A program made the position numbers and the translations under genes. Below are positions 46,901 to 58,242 of a stretch of 64,000 nt of DNA, piece by piece. Source of the DNA: Gigaspora rosea (taxonomy: Eukaryota; Glomeromycota; Glomeromycetes; Diversisporales; Gigasporaceae). The notes below the pieces were generated by a model. It saw only the letters and a list, made by a program, of their open reading frames with translations. It searched no databases and was not told the origin of the DNA. The stretch's first letter is position 1. Every line of letters begins with the position of its first letter. The DNA lies in NCBI GenBank assembly GCA_003550325.1, contig QKWP01000077.1:273717-337716 (forward strand), read 5' to 3'.

Positions 46901-46921
46901 TTAAGAATTGCAAAGGAATAA
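43902..46921 (+). CDS. hAT transposase with BED zinc finger
   Basis: Cut-and-paste transposase of the hAT superfamily. Exons: 43902-43911, 43976-44155, 44225-44792, 45242-45729, 45921-46218, 46422-46740, 46811-46921; total 1,974 nt, 657 residues, in frame throughout. After an acidic start and a likely nuclear signal KKRKISK comes a BED zinc finger with Cys69, Cys72, His90, Cys96. Candidate catalytic acids are Asp199 (TTDLWTS), Asp265 (ITADNATSND) and Glu620 (VASESVFS), with RW in VPTRWNS between, spaced as in Hermes. The C-terminus is the hAT dimerisation region (WWKENETRYPTLSLMARDIL, STAGRIVDDYRSNL). The fourth intron (45730-45920) uses a GC donor. No disabling change was seen, so it may be active or only recently silenced. 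Confidence 0.9.
44862..45145. mobile_element. hAT-like MITE in transposase intron 3
   Basis: 284 bp, ends TAGGGATGTTAA and TTAACATCCCTA. Perfect 8-bp duplication ATACTTCA at 44854-44861 and 45146-45153. The arms fold back (AATACATTTTATAAGACTTA / AAGTCATATAAAATGTATT). Confidence 0.88.
45755..45865. mobile_element. Palindromic mini-MITE in transposase intron 4
   Basis: 111 bp, near-perfect palindrome with ends TAGAGGTTGGATTC and its inverse. Flanks GTTGTTTG and GTTGTTTA match at seven of eight. Same end sequence as the 130-bp element at 18691. Its insertion leaves the intron's GC donor and TATAG acceptor intact. Confidence 0.85.
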
Positions 46922-47024
46922 GGCTGGACGAAAAATAGTACATCATCCATTTAAAGCTGTAATCTGTCATGTTTTTTTTTTTTTTTTTTTTAGCAAATTC
47001 GCAATATATAGAATAAATATTTGA

Positions 47025-47206
47025 TGATATTTCAGTATAATAATAATGGGTGCATTAACAAATATTTAAGAAAGAATTTTAGAAAACTTACATGGAAGAT
47101 AAAATTACAAATACTTAAAGATATTTCATATAAGTTAAATAAAATTCACAATACTCCGGGATACGATTTTTGCAATGGTAACATTTTGCAAAACCAATCG
47201 CACTAA
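47025..47206 (+). pseudogene. Kinase fragment inside hAT element
   Basis: The plus strand reads NNNGCINKYLRKNFRKLTWK, then IKLQILKDISYKLNKIH and YDFCNGNILQNQSH, the middle of a fungal kinase domain (hinge to catalytic loop, HRD region degenerate to YDF). Nothing before or after continues the domain. It lies 100 bp after the transposase stop and within the transposon ends, so it looks like host sequence captured by the element. TTTCAG at 47031-47036 could be an old splice acceptor. Confidence 0.65.
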
Positions 47207-48939
47207 TGAAAATACTATAAATTAATTATAAAGTGTGTATAAATATTAAGGGAAAGTAGTAATTAATAAGTAACAATTTTAAATTGAACTTCGCACTTTG
47301 TTTTAAGCATTAAAATTAAATAATAAAAACTTTCAAATTTAATTAAATTTTAAACTTGCGTTAGTGAATTGCGCATTACAATAATTCCTGGGGCATTGGC
47401 CGAATGATTTTTTGGCCGATTCGGTTAAGTTTGTGACTTCGGAAATAATAGATTCAATAAATAAATTGATATCAGATATATACATAATTTAAAATAAGGC
47501 AACTAATTAAAATATTATACTACACTTTCAAGAAAACCATGTTTACTAACAAACAATATAAATATCTTAAAATCTTTAATGAATGAAAAACCTGATTAGT
47601 ATTTGTATGAATTATAGTATAATCTGCGGGCCGGACCGGGCTGGGTATAGTTTTAACAAGGCCCGGCCTGGTTTATTTCACGGGCTTTTTTTTTTCCGGG
47701 CCGGGCTCGGGCTTAAAAATAATTTGCGGGTTGAGTTTCGGGTCTAAGCATACCCGACCCGACCCGGCCCGTCCCGCACCCTAGGAGCATCGGTGCAGTT
47801 GTGTAAATTACACAGACAAATCAAAAGGACCAGAACAATTGAAACCCGTTTGGGCAAGTCCTGAGCAAGGAGGTAAAGAAGTTTTTCCAACGGTACTACA
47901 GAAGACTGGGATTTTAGCTAAAGACCGAAGAACCAGACGGAAAAAGCCCTATGGCAAGAGTAGACATCAACCTGGCCACCGGAGTCGTACCAGAGGAAAA
48001 GAACCTATGTTTCAGAATTAGGTACCAAGGAGAGGGAGTCCATCAGGTACATAAAGTCGAGCTGACCAATTCTTCTGGGCTAACTGGTTTGGTAGTTTGA
48101 GAGAAATCGGTAAAGGTTAGAAGAAGAATCGAATATGAGTACTGGGGATCAGAATAAACCTGTAAAGGCAAATGGAACTCACTAGCCAGTGAAAGGTGGA
48201 AGCATGAAGGCATGTACATGTCAAGACCCAACGGGCTTTGGGCGTACCTATATGGGAGTCTTTGGATGCTAAGAAGTGCTAGGACCACCAATATGGGTAT
48301 AGCTGGTACAAGTGCATGTAGTGGTAACAGGGTCCCTCTAAGCCTCATGATGCCATCCAACTATATCTAGTACTGGAAGCATTTGCGAAACAAGCCCAGT
48401 TACATCGTTACTATAGAGGGAAGTATAGTCGTTCGCACATTACCGAATTTGAAATATTAAATTCTGGGCCTCAAAGTTGCAGGAACCCAGCTAGTTGCAG
48501 CAGCATGCAGGCTTAAGATACTTACCCAATGTGGTAGAGGCAGCTGCATAGCTTGAGATACGAACTCCTGAGAAGTACGCCAGTAAGGGATCTCAGGTAC
48601 ACCAATCTGAAAGCACAAAGCACCTACCTAGCAACGTACACCAAATTGAAAGTGCTGATACTAGGTATTGTGGGTAAAGTGGTGGACATGTGAATACTAA
48701 TTGTTGGTTTGAGAGGGACGTACAAGCCAGATCAGTCATATAAATGGGAATATGGAAGGCTCTGGTGGGTTTTAGTCGTGGATAAATGGTTGTATTACCT
48801 AAAGTCCTAGTTCCAATACTTGTATATAATATGTATGTACTTCAGCAATATGTCAACTTACTTAAGTATTAATAAAGTTTGGGGCAGGAGCTACACCTGG
48901 GTTCCCTCTAATATAAAAAAAAAATATAGGTGTGACATC

Positions 48940-49325
48940 TCGATAGACTGATAGCACGATAGTTAGAATGGATAGAGCACGATAGTTAGTATCTGGTTTA
49001 CAATAGTTTTTCTTTAATATATACTAATGGTTCTTTTTTTCTTTAAAACGAATATAGTACAATTGTTAATACAGAATGTAGTGTGATAGTAAAATGAATG
49101 TACATGATAGTAGAATGTACATAGCATGATAGACGTGGTATGATAGTTTGGGATGTAGCAAGATAGTTAGTATGGGATGTAGCATGATAGTAGCATGATA
49201 GTTAGTAGCACGATACTTAGTATAGGGTGTAGCATAATTAGTATAGGATTTAGTATAATGGTTGGGACATAGCGTGATATTGGGATGTGGCATGATAGTT
49301 GGGATGTAACATGATAGTTGGAATC
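48940..49325. repeat. Degenerate minisatellite, GATAGTT units
   Basis: Many imperfect copies of GGGATGTAGCATGATAGTTA over about 380 bases. An open frame on the minus strand there is only repeat. Confidence 0.8.
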
Positions 49326-50550
49326 GGTTTATGTTGTAATTTGTATTTATTTTTTGTATTTATTTTTTTAATTTTTTTTTTGTATTTTGTAATAAATTAA
49401 ACTGTTAAAATATATAAATATTCGAATTTATTGTTTTAGTATATGAAAAATTATCTAGCATTTAATTTATTATTATTTGCTTTTTACAATCTGCACAGAT
49501 TATTGGATTGTTAAAGATCTGTGCAAAAAATTAAAAAAATTCTTTAATGGCCATCAGCATGGTTGCAGATTTGTGCAGATTTTTATTAATTACATTTTGC
49601 TTTATATTTCTTTACCCAATACTAGATGTTATAATTTAGTTTTTAGTGAATTACTATAAAATTTATATGTAATAATCCAACTTTTAGCAAATTTACTTGA
49701 TTTTAGGGGTAGCAAAAACAGCTAAATTCATACAGATCAGTTATAACCTATATAAGAGATGTCTGGATCCTATTTTCATAGTAGCAGATTTAAAAACAAA
49801 ATTATTTCATTACATACCAGCCAACTTTAACTATATTATAGTTCTATTACAAATGTAACTAAATACTATAGCACCAGAATAGCAAGTGCAGTAACAGAAT
49901 TTTTACTGACCCATTGTAGAAATCATGATATAATTCATGATACAAACTAATTCAACTATACACTTTAGTCCAGAATAGTAAGATTTGTAACAGATTTTTA
50001 TAGTATTTTATTATTAAAATTACTTCAAACACAATTAATTTTAATCTAAATATAATTACTGCCTTTAGGAATAACAGGTAAGTTTTTGTAACTGAATTCT
50101 TTATGATAGAAATTATGATTATTCCAATGTGAGCTAACTCCACCTTAATTATATATTGTAGTAATCGAAGTAGCAAATGATCCTATAATAGAATTCAATA
50201 TAGTAGCTAATGATTAATTCATATCAATTATAATAAAGCTTACCATTATATATACCATATTTGTGACTTAGTTTATAACAGAATGTTTTACAGTAATCAT
50301 ATTAGAAAACCATAATTGTAATATTAAATAATGTAGTCTTAATCTTTTGCAGTAGTCTATATAGTTAAAAATGCTGAATAAGATGGGTGGCATGAATGTG
50401 CCACCTATCGCACTAGTATATTTAAATTAGCACCTAACTGAAATTACAACTTAATGCATACATGAAGATCTAATTTTAGGGGCTTAATTTTAGTCAGGTG
50501 CTACTTCAAATAGGGGCTACTTTAGATGCAACAGAATTACAGATTTTTCA
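49326..50550. other. Non-coding stretch
   Basis: AT-rich. Between about 49860 and 50300 loosely repeated CCAGAATAGYAAG...GTAACAGATTTTTA phrases suggest an old tandem repeat. No gene recognised. Confidence 0.45.
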
Positions 50551-51540
50551 AAAAATTTAAGATGTTTATAGCCTTGAGACATTTTTTTAAAAAAAAGGAA
50601 ATAATTTTAGATTTGAAAGAATGATTAAAGAAAAAGAAAAAAACAATTTTAAATCTTAAAAAGAGTAGTTTTTTTTACTATTTTTATATTTTTTACTTAA
50701 TTAAAATACATAATTTATTAATCAATTAATGGCCTATAGGAATCTTTAAACACAAACAAACTGAAGAATGTTTAATTAAAAGTTAACAAAAGTTAATTAT
50801 ATTAGTAAATATAACAATGAAAGCCAAAAAGAAAAATTGCAAGCAAAGCAACCTGTTATGTGAACTTTTCATAAACAAAAATTAATTAAATATATCTGGA
50901 ATATAGAATTGCATTCTTTAAAAAAAATTGAGATGTTTATAGCCTTGAGAACATTTTAGAAAAAAAAAGAATAAATAATTTTAAATTGAAAGAATAATTA
51001 AAGGTATAAGAGAAAACAATTTTAAATCTCAAAAAAAATAATTTTTTTTTTTACTATTTGTTTTTAATTATTAAAATGCATAATTTATTAATTAATTAAT
51101 GGCCCATAGGAATCTTTAAACACAAACAAACTGAAGAATATTTAATTAAAAAAATTAACAAAAGGTTAATTAGATTAGTAAATATAATGATAAAAGCCAA
51201 AGAGAAGAATTGTAAGTGAAGCAATCTGTTATGCAAACTTTTTGTAAACAAAATTAATTAAATACATCTGGAACATAAAATTGCAGCTCTTTAAAAATTT
51301 TAAAACATTTATAGCTTGAAGACATTTTAAAAGAAAAAGAATTAATAATTTTAGATCTGAAGGAATAATTAAAGAAAAAGGAGAAAACAATTTTAAATCC
51401 CAAAGAGAGTAATTTTTTTACTATTTTTATATTTTTATTTAATTAAATACAGGATTTATTAATCAATTAATGGTCCATAGGAATCTTTAAACATGAACAA
51501 ATTAAAAGTTATTCAATTTGTAGTCAAATGTAGATTTTTT
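50550..51540. repeat. ~370-bp tandem repeat, about three copies
   Basis: TAATGGCCYATAGGAATCTT recurs at about 50728, 51100 and 51469, and CACAAACAAACTGAAGAAT at 50750 and 51120. Same family as 25064-25560. Confidence 0.75.
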
Positions 51541-52902
51541 AAAATTTTATTAATAAATTTAATATTTGATTTCTCATGTTTACAACCTTATTTATATATT
51601 AAAATTTAAGAAATTTTGAGATTTGTAAAAGTAAAATAATTTTTATAACAGTATTAGATTTGAAATTTTATATTTTATACTTATATTCAACAAGTCTTAA
51701 ATTCAGAAAAACTAGTACAGAGGTTATACATTATGTATTTTAGCAAAAACTACCAAAATTTAAAAAGCAAAAAAAAGTTTTTGGTAATTATCTTGGCATT
51801 CAATAGTCCAGTTTGAATGAACTTTTTAAAAAATAGAGTTCTTAGTAAAGTATATCTAACAAAAAAGTTCATTCAATTCTGATTACTGGATTAGAAGTTA
51901 TTTAAGTAAATATGAATTGTTATTTTAGCAAATTAGGTCAAAATTGGCCAAAATCCAGTTAAAACCTATATGAGAGATATCTGAGGTCCTAATTTAGAAA
52001 TTCAAAATTCTTTTTTAAGATTCTAAATCTTTACTATCATTATTGTAATATATGTAATTTATGTATGGCTATATTAGTTTTGTATGTAGCAAAGATAACT
52101 TTAAAGAAAATGTTTGTTTATTAATGCCAGGTACATCTGAAATATGTGACAGGCTAAGTCACAAATGCCAATTACTTGACCAACTATATATGTATCTGGT
52201 GCAGTATATAAATTTTATTTACATTTAATTAAATAACTTAGATTTGCACTAAAGAACTTTAGCAATTTTTATCACATTATATAAATTTTATTAAAATTTA
52301 AATATTTACAATGCTTAAAAATATTAAAAAGTTTTGTACTATAAAAATAAGTAAAGTTAAATAGTTTTTTAAATTATATTTATATTAATAAGAGAAATTA
52401 AATGGATTTTCAATTATATTTATAAAAATAAGATTAAATAGTTTTTTGATTATTTTATTAACAATAAGCAAAATTAAATAGTTTTTTGATTATATTTATT
52501 AATTTTAATTTCTTATTGCTATGTAAAAAAAATTGTTAATCAAGTATTCTTAATAAATTAATAACAGATAAGAAATAAAAAAATATAGATACTTTTAGTT
52601 TTTAACTAATTTTGGCAATATTTGCACTTAAATTATGTTTGAGATCTCAAAATTCTTGCAGTTTGATATGAGGGTATAAGTTTAAAGTTTTGAATTAGAT
52701 ATTTATATTTCTGTAAAAAAATTGGGTTTAAAAGTTTCTGGTAAAAGGTCCCAAGAAAGCACTAAGGTATATTAATATATATTAAATTTGTTATTTTAAA
52801 ATTTATTTTATTACATTAAAATTTATATAGCACAAGTGTTTATTATATTATTGACATATTCTATACTTAGATATATACTAACTGGGGCACCTAATAATAA
52901 AT
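51541..52902. other. Non-coding stretch
   Basis: AT-rich, with short repeated GATTATATTTATTAA-type phrases near 52380-52510. No gene recognised. Confidence 0.45.
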
Positions 52903-53262
52903 TAGACCATGCAAAGTTAATTTTTAGTTTTGTATAACCTGGTATTTCAAAATTCTGGTTGGCAGGTCGAAAATTTTTATTTTTTTTGAATACTTTGCAT
53001 GGCCTAAATTAATTTATGTTCACATCTAAAGGCATGCAAAGCTAATTCTTCAGTTTGCATAATATGGAATTAGAAAATTTTGTTTTTTTTATTAGACCTA
53101 TCAGGTAATTTCTGAAAAATTCAAGGTCATCATCAGGTAACACCAGAGAAAAAATTAAATGGCAAAAATGGAATAATTAGCACAATAGGAATTTAAAAAA
53201 ATTTTTTTTGAAAAATTGGGTTAGCAGGTTATACAAAACAAAAAATTAACTTTGCATAGCCT
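52903..53262. mobile_element. MITE of the GCAAAGTTAATTTTT family, clean copy
   Basis: Left end TTAGACCATGCAAAGTTAAT and right end TTAACTTTGCATAGCCTAA are inverted for about 40 bases through the TTTTGTATAACCTG stretch. This is the best-preserved member of the family in the window. Interior is non-coding. Confidence 0.75.
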
Positions 53263-53873
53263 AATCCAAAGATTTCCAAAATTTTATTTTTAACCCAAAT
53301 TTTTTCAAATTTTTGTCTAATTTTAAGGTGCATGTGATTTGACAAATAAAAATAAGGCTTTTATGCATGTGATTTGACAAATAAGATTGTATTTGTAATA
53401 TTATACTCTCATTATGAATCATCCTAGTATTACCACTTTAAAAAATTTCTAAATTAAAATCCAAGATCAGGTGTAACATAAATCAAAACAAAAATACATA
53501 AACCTTAATCCTAACATTGGTAAAAATTTTTTTTAGAGTGGTAATGCAAAATCTTTATGCATATAAGGAAAATTAATCTCCAATTTTATTAATAGTGATA
53601 ATTTAATTTACATCATAGTAAAATCTTTCTTTATTGACTTTTTTCAACTCTAACAGTTTAACAGTATTGTCTCACCAATGTTTTCATTATCTTAAATAAT
53701 ACATTAGTAACTGGCAACAAAATTTTTTATTTGTGAGCACAAATAATGAGTTTTGATATATAAAATCTTTCAAATTTTGAATATTAAAAAATTTTTTATC
53801 CAAATTTATCCAAATATTTGCTGATATCCAAATAAATTTTTGCAATTTTGATATCCATATCTCTGGTCATAAT

Positions 53874-54160
53874 TTGTGATTTGAACTAGTTGGGCTATAA
53901 TCAGTTAACTTAATCGGTTGACCTATACAACCAGTTAAAAATCGGTTGACAAAATGTAAATAACATTATAAAAGAACAAAGGTCCCAAAAAGTTCAAAAA
54001 AAGAAAATGAATGAACATAGTAGACGAGACAAAATTTTGAGTAAATGTCTGAGAATTCCCTAAAGCAAACGTGAAGTAATCTTAATCGGTTGAATCAGTT
54101 GACACCAAATATTTCAGTTCGGTTAACCAATTAAGAACAATTTTTCGATTCAAATCACTA
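53874..54160. mobile_element. hAT-like MITE, 287 bp
   Basis: Ends TTGTGATTTGAA and TTCAAATCACTA. Perfect 8-bp repeat GTCATAAT at 53866-53873 and 54161-54168. Interior AATCGGTTGA repeats. Confidence 0.75.
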
Positions 54161-55401
54161 GTCATAATATCCTCCTTCCTTTATATAAAAATTTGTGCAA
54201 CGTAATTACAAGGGCAGAATCGCCACCCAAAAAATTTCAAACCTACTTCAAAGTAAAATTTTGTTTTGCTTGATTAAGGTTAGGATATTGCAATTAGGTT
54301 AGAATTAGAATGTACTATATATTTAAATTTGCAAGGAAAATTTTTTATTAATGCCTAAAAGGCCCTTTAATAAACTAAATTTTGAGTTATAAGCGATTTT
54401 TGACAAAACGAACATTTATTTTGAATAGCAATACAAGCTACATGGTTTTGATCAGCTGGTTAAGCCAGCCGATTAAAATCATGGCTATGCGGCTGACTAA
54501 CGGCTGGCTAATATGAATTTTTTTTTTAACACAATTTTTACGAAATCTCTTCGATTTCTTTAAAGAATCACTGAACTGATTGGAATTTTGATAAAGAGAG
54601 CGAAGCAATTTCTGAAAAGTTAAATAATTCTTAGAATAATATATTTGGGAAACAAGTAAATTTTCAGAATTTATGAAAATAGCTATAAACATTTTTTTTT
54701 TTTTTGAATGCTCGATTTCATAATTAATTAATTAACTAATAACTTGAGTTATTTTTGGTCTTTTAATAAAAATTTTTGAAAAGTCATTATGTGGTTTTTT
54801 TTACCAGAATACATATAATGAATTTATAATAAAATTTGAAATTTAAAATCTGCTACATCCCTTGTCCATTAAATACATGTCCATAGTTTGACTATTCAAA
54901 TTAATTTATCATCATGTGACCTTTAGCCGTATTAGTTAGCCTATCATGTTGTATTGGCTAACTTAGCCGCGGCTGCATTAGCCATCTTAAAACACTAGAT
55001 TTGAATTTTTCTGATCGTGCTATGTTTCATCTGATCTTGAAATTTGATTGGCTGTGGAATTTTTATAGTGGCCCGTTTTCTTTTAATATTAGGGTAAAGG
55101 TAAGGGCCAGATACTGGCCAGATGTTAGAGTTTGAGAGAATTTATAGTTAGCGAGGAATTTTTCTAAATCCCGAAAGATGGTTTCATAGACAAAATTTTG
55201 ATCTATAATCTTTACGTTACACCTGATATTAAATTTTAATTGGCTGTAGAGCCCTAGTGCTAAGGCACTATAGTGTCATAAAAATTAACACTTTTTTTTT
55301 TTTTTTTTTTTGAAATAATCCATTTTTGGGAAACTTTATTAAATTTTCTCTTAATCGGTTAATTAAATCAAAAAGTCTTCTTCGCTGAATGCACTTTAAG
55401 G
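54161..55401. other. Non-coding, possible MITE at about 54430-54990
   Basis: CAGCTGGTTAAGCCAGCC and GGCTAACTTAGCCGCGGCTG-type words lie at the two ends of about 550 bp, suggesting another foldback element; ends unresolved. Nothing else seen. Confidence 0.35.
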
Positions 55402-55783
55402 CAGTGTTGTCATGGGACACGGATACGGACAGCGAACAGTTCGGGACGGGACGTCGGGGACATTTCCGCCCAGAATTTTTTTATCCCGGACATTCGGTGA
55501 ATCAACACGTAATCACTAACCAATAAAATTCGTTGTATCCCTCGTAAATTATCATCATTTTTTACATAACCCAAACCAAAAAAGGTCTGTATAATTCCGC
55601 GATTTGATTGTGTTTTACCCAGCGGACATGTCCCGGACATAGTAGGGACAAACTTAAAAATTAGCAGGACATTGTCCGTACAATACCGTATTGGGACATT
55701 ATTGCGGACATGTCCCGGACGTCCCGTCGCGGAATGTCCGTGTCACTGTAAAATTGGCGAGACAATGTCCGTGTGCAACACTG
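55402..55783. mobile_element. hAT-like MITE, 382 bp
   Basis: Ends CAGTGTTGTCATGGG and CGTGTGCAACACTG. Perfect 8-bp duplication CTTTAAGG at 55394-55401 and 55784-55791. The interior is GC-richer, with many GTCCCGGACA/TGTCCGTGT words. The open frame inside is not a gene. Confidence 0.85.
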
Positions 55784-56333
55784 CTTTAAGGTATTGCTCG
55801 ACCATACTTATCACTTTTTTGTAAATTGGTTTTTAAGAATTCAATCATATTATCATTGTTTAATTCGCGGTGAACTTTGTAAAGTTTAACCGAATTTCTT
55901 TCAAAGAGAAGGTTTTCCACGAGACATTTATTATCATTTTAATTGTAAATCAATTGGATGTATTACAATGATGTATTAAAACAATTATAAACCAAACATT
56001 TGCAATCCCTGCATGTGCCTATCTGTTGTTATGCATAATGTACATAGTCTGTTGAGGATTTGGAATTAGATCGACCGTTAGTTACTAACTATTGGAACTG
56101 AATAGTTAGTAAAATACCAATGAAAATAACGAATTAATGGTAGAAGTTAATAACTACCATGGAAGAGTATTAAACAATCAAAGTAACGAAATGTTATATC
56201 TTTCTGGTACGTTTTGGAGGATAAGTCGAATTACACTTATAATTACTTTTAAATGTCACTTGTAATAATTTATCTAAGTAACTATAATAATATAGTATTA
56301 GTTTTGTCAATATTATTTGCACGGTTGTATTTG

Positions 56334-56401
56334 AGTGTTGCCAAAAGAAAACCTGTAATTCTTCATCTAATAAGAATTACAGGGTTTTCCTTGGCGGCAC
56401 T
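56334..56401. repeat. 68-bp hairpin, probable mini-MITE
   Basis: AGTGTTGCCAA...AACCTGTAATTCTT pairs with AAGAATTACAGGGTTTTCC...GGCGGCACT around an 8-base loop. TATTTG repeats directly on both sides (56328-56333, 56402-56407). Confidence 0.6.
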
Positions 56402-56729
56402 TATTTGTATTAATAAAAAAAATACAATTCTCTTGTACGTGCGAGTTTTTTCTCACTAACACTAAAGGCCCTTATTATATTAAGTAATAATCCAGCCCAA
56501 TAAAAGAAATAAATTAAATTTAGTATCAGTTTCCTTATCTGTTATTAAACATATTATCATTTACGTACTAAACCTCACGTAATTCTTACTTTGTTAACTA
56601 TTGTTAGTGGATCAGTGACACAATTTAATAATTATATCCATTTTGGTAGTTTGCCTTTAGAATTTTTTATTTTGTTACCATTTTATGCGTAGCCTTTTAC
56701 ATATATTAAAAAAGATCTGAAAATTAATT

Positions 56730-56795
56730 TATTGGTTTTCATACCCGGTCGGTCCAAAATTTGGAAACTTCTAAAAAAAAAAAAAAATTGTTTTT

Positions 56796-56836
<41 letters not shown>

Positions 56837-56900
56837 AGCCGCCGCCGGATCAATTTAAAAGTTTCATGTTATGAAAACCAAGTAATTAACTCTGTATAGC
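56730..56900. repeat. Fragment of GCAAAGTTAATTTTT-type MITE with poly-A
   Basis: TTGGTTTTCATACCCGG and TTATGAAAACCAAG pair across a long A run (56770-56834). Confidence 0.45.
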
Positions 56901-58242
56901 CTAAGTCATAAGTAGTGTATATTTCAAAATCACCTTTCCCATCCGTAGTTAACGGGCAGTTCCTACCCTGTTTTTAATATTAGCTAATTTAGGGTGTGAT
57001 CGAGATCATGCACAATTCTTATGTCATTTTATAATTCGAAATTTCTTGACTGTGTAAACTATTTTCCACTACTGCACTATAATTAAAAAAATCGCTTGAC
57101 TGACTACGTAAACTGTTTTCCATTATGTAATTAAAATCGTTCTAACCTATTAAGTTTAGGTTCTTAAGAACACCCTTAATTGGTTATGTTCAAAGTTGGT
57201 CTGGACTGGTCGATCAGATCCATATTTGGTCTTTTTTCAAGACAGATACATGTACCGTTCTGATTGTGTAAGATTATCATTTAACACAAATGTATGTAGT
57301 CTCATGTTGATCAAGTTTATCGTTACACTTGAAATGTTACAATTTATTGAACTAATTTTTTTTTCAGAATTTTTTTTTTGATGTCATTTTATAAGCAATT
57401 TTTTTACAAAATGCAATAAAAATGCAACTGACCCGATAACCATCTTTTATTTTTTCATAAAGTTACGTATCCGATTGGTAATCCGGCTATAATGGTAAAT
57501 TGATATGTTGTATAAGGGGATGAACAATAGACATGGACTGTACGTACTGTACTTACGTACGTACGTACGTGAACAATATCTCGATCGTTAACGAATAACA
57601 TTGAGAGCTACGGAACAATTTAATTCTCGACTAAGTAAGTAAATGAATCAATATATTACGTAAATATATTACCAATTATTACGTAATATATTTGTATATA
57701 AATAAATTTAGAAATAAAATAAAATATGTGATTTAACATTAACTATAGTTATCTTAGCATTTAAAAAGAAAAAAAAAATTTATATATTTCGAAATATGAG
57801 CATAGAAACATAGCGAAGACTTGATACAATTTAGATCAAGATGATTATTGTTCACAAATATTTGAAAAACGCGTTTGTACGTACGTACTTACAAATTTTA
57901 AACTCATACCGCCATTAGTACAAGTGTCGCGTAATGACAAATTTTGTGAAACATACGCATGTATGTTTATGCAGAGCTTAATTATATATCGGGTATGAAA
58001 AAAAAATCCAATAACTAATATAACAATTAATACGGTAAAAATTCAAACATTTTTGGGCAAAAATTATTTTTCTTATCGAAACTATAATTAAATGTTGAAA
58101 ATGTTTTTATAAAATAATTAATGCAGGCAGTGTGCAAATTTTTGCTAAAAACAAGCTGCTAATACGTATATTGATTTTAAATTAGCTTACCGGCCTTATT
58201 ATTGTTCTATTTAATAGCTTTGTCAGTCATTATATAGTTTAT
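56901..58242. other. Non-coding upstream of histidine kinase
   Basis: Holds a GTAC/TACG microsatellite at about 57541-57571 and AT-rich DNA. No promoter motif could be identified with confidence. Confidence 0.4.

Larger units (their letters stand above)
42788..47783 (+). mobile_element. hAT transposon, apparently complete, 4,996 bp
   Basis: Terminal inverted repeats TAGGGTGCAGAACGGGCCGG (left) and the inverse of CCGGCCCGTCCCGCACCCTA (right). Perfect 8-bp target duplication GGAGCATC at 42780-42787 and 47784-47791. Subterminal regions are rich in CGGGCCGGG/CCCGACCCG words, likely transposase binding sites. It carries a complete intron-containing transposase gene, two small MITEs within its introns, and a kinase fragment near the 3' end. 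It inserted into retroposon copy B. Confidence 0.92.
42613..48918 (+). mobile_element. tRNA-headed ~1.3-kb retroposon, copy B, split by hAT
   Basis: Head TGGCGACATAGAGAAGC at 42620 and box-B-like GTTCAAATCC at 42670. The 3' end is an A run. The 15-bp direct repeat AAAAAATATAGGTGT is at 42598-42612 and 48919-48933. Removing the hAT transposon and one 8-bp duplicate leaves 1,302 bp, collinear with copy A (for example CAGTTGTGTAAATTACACAG in both). The copies have diverged considerably. Inserted at the outer end of the large palindrome. Confidence 0.8.
40670..48960. repeat. Large palindrome (arms ~480 bp), twice interrupted
   Basis: The centre is near 42118. The left arm runs outward to 41752, is cut by the 40808-41743 element, then resumes 40799 to about 40670. 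The right arm runs 42125 to about 42612, is cut by retroposon copy B, and its last bases (GACATCTCGATAGACTG, 48934-48950) pair with CAGTCTACCGAGATGT at 40649-40664. By eye the arms differ at only a few percent of positions. Stripped of insertions it is about 1 kb, non-coding: a foldback element or a recent inverted duplication. Confidence 0.75.

Noticed and set aside
49066-49293. 75-codon minus-strand frame
   Set aside because: Translation of the GATAGTT minisatellite.
55410-55640. 76-codon frame on the minus strand
   Set aside because: Lies wholly within a MITE defined by perfect 8-bp duplications.
57541-57571. GTAC/TACG run as a palindromic regulatory site
   Set aside because: A plain microsatellite; no second site or nearby conserved context.
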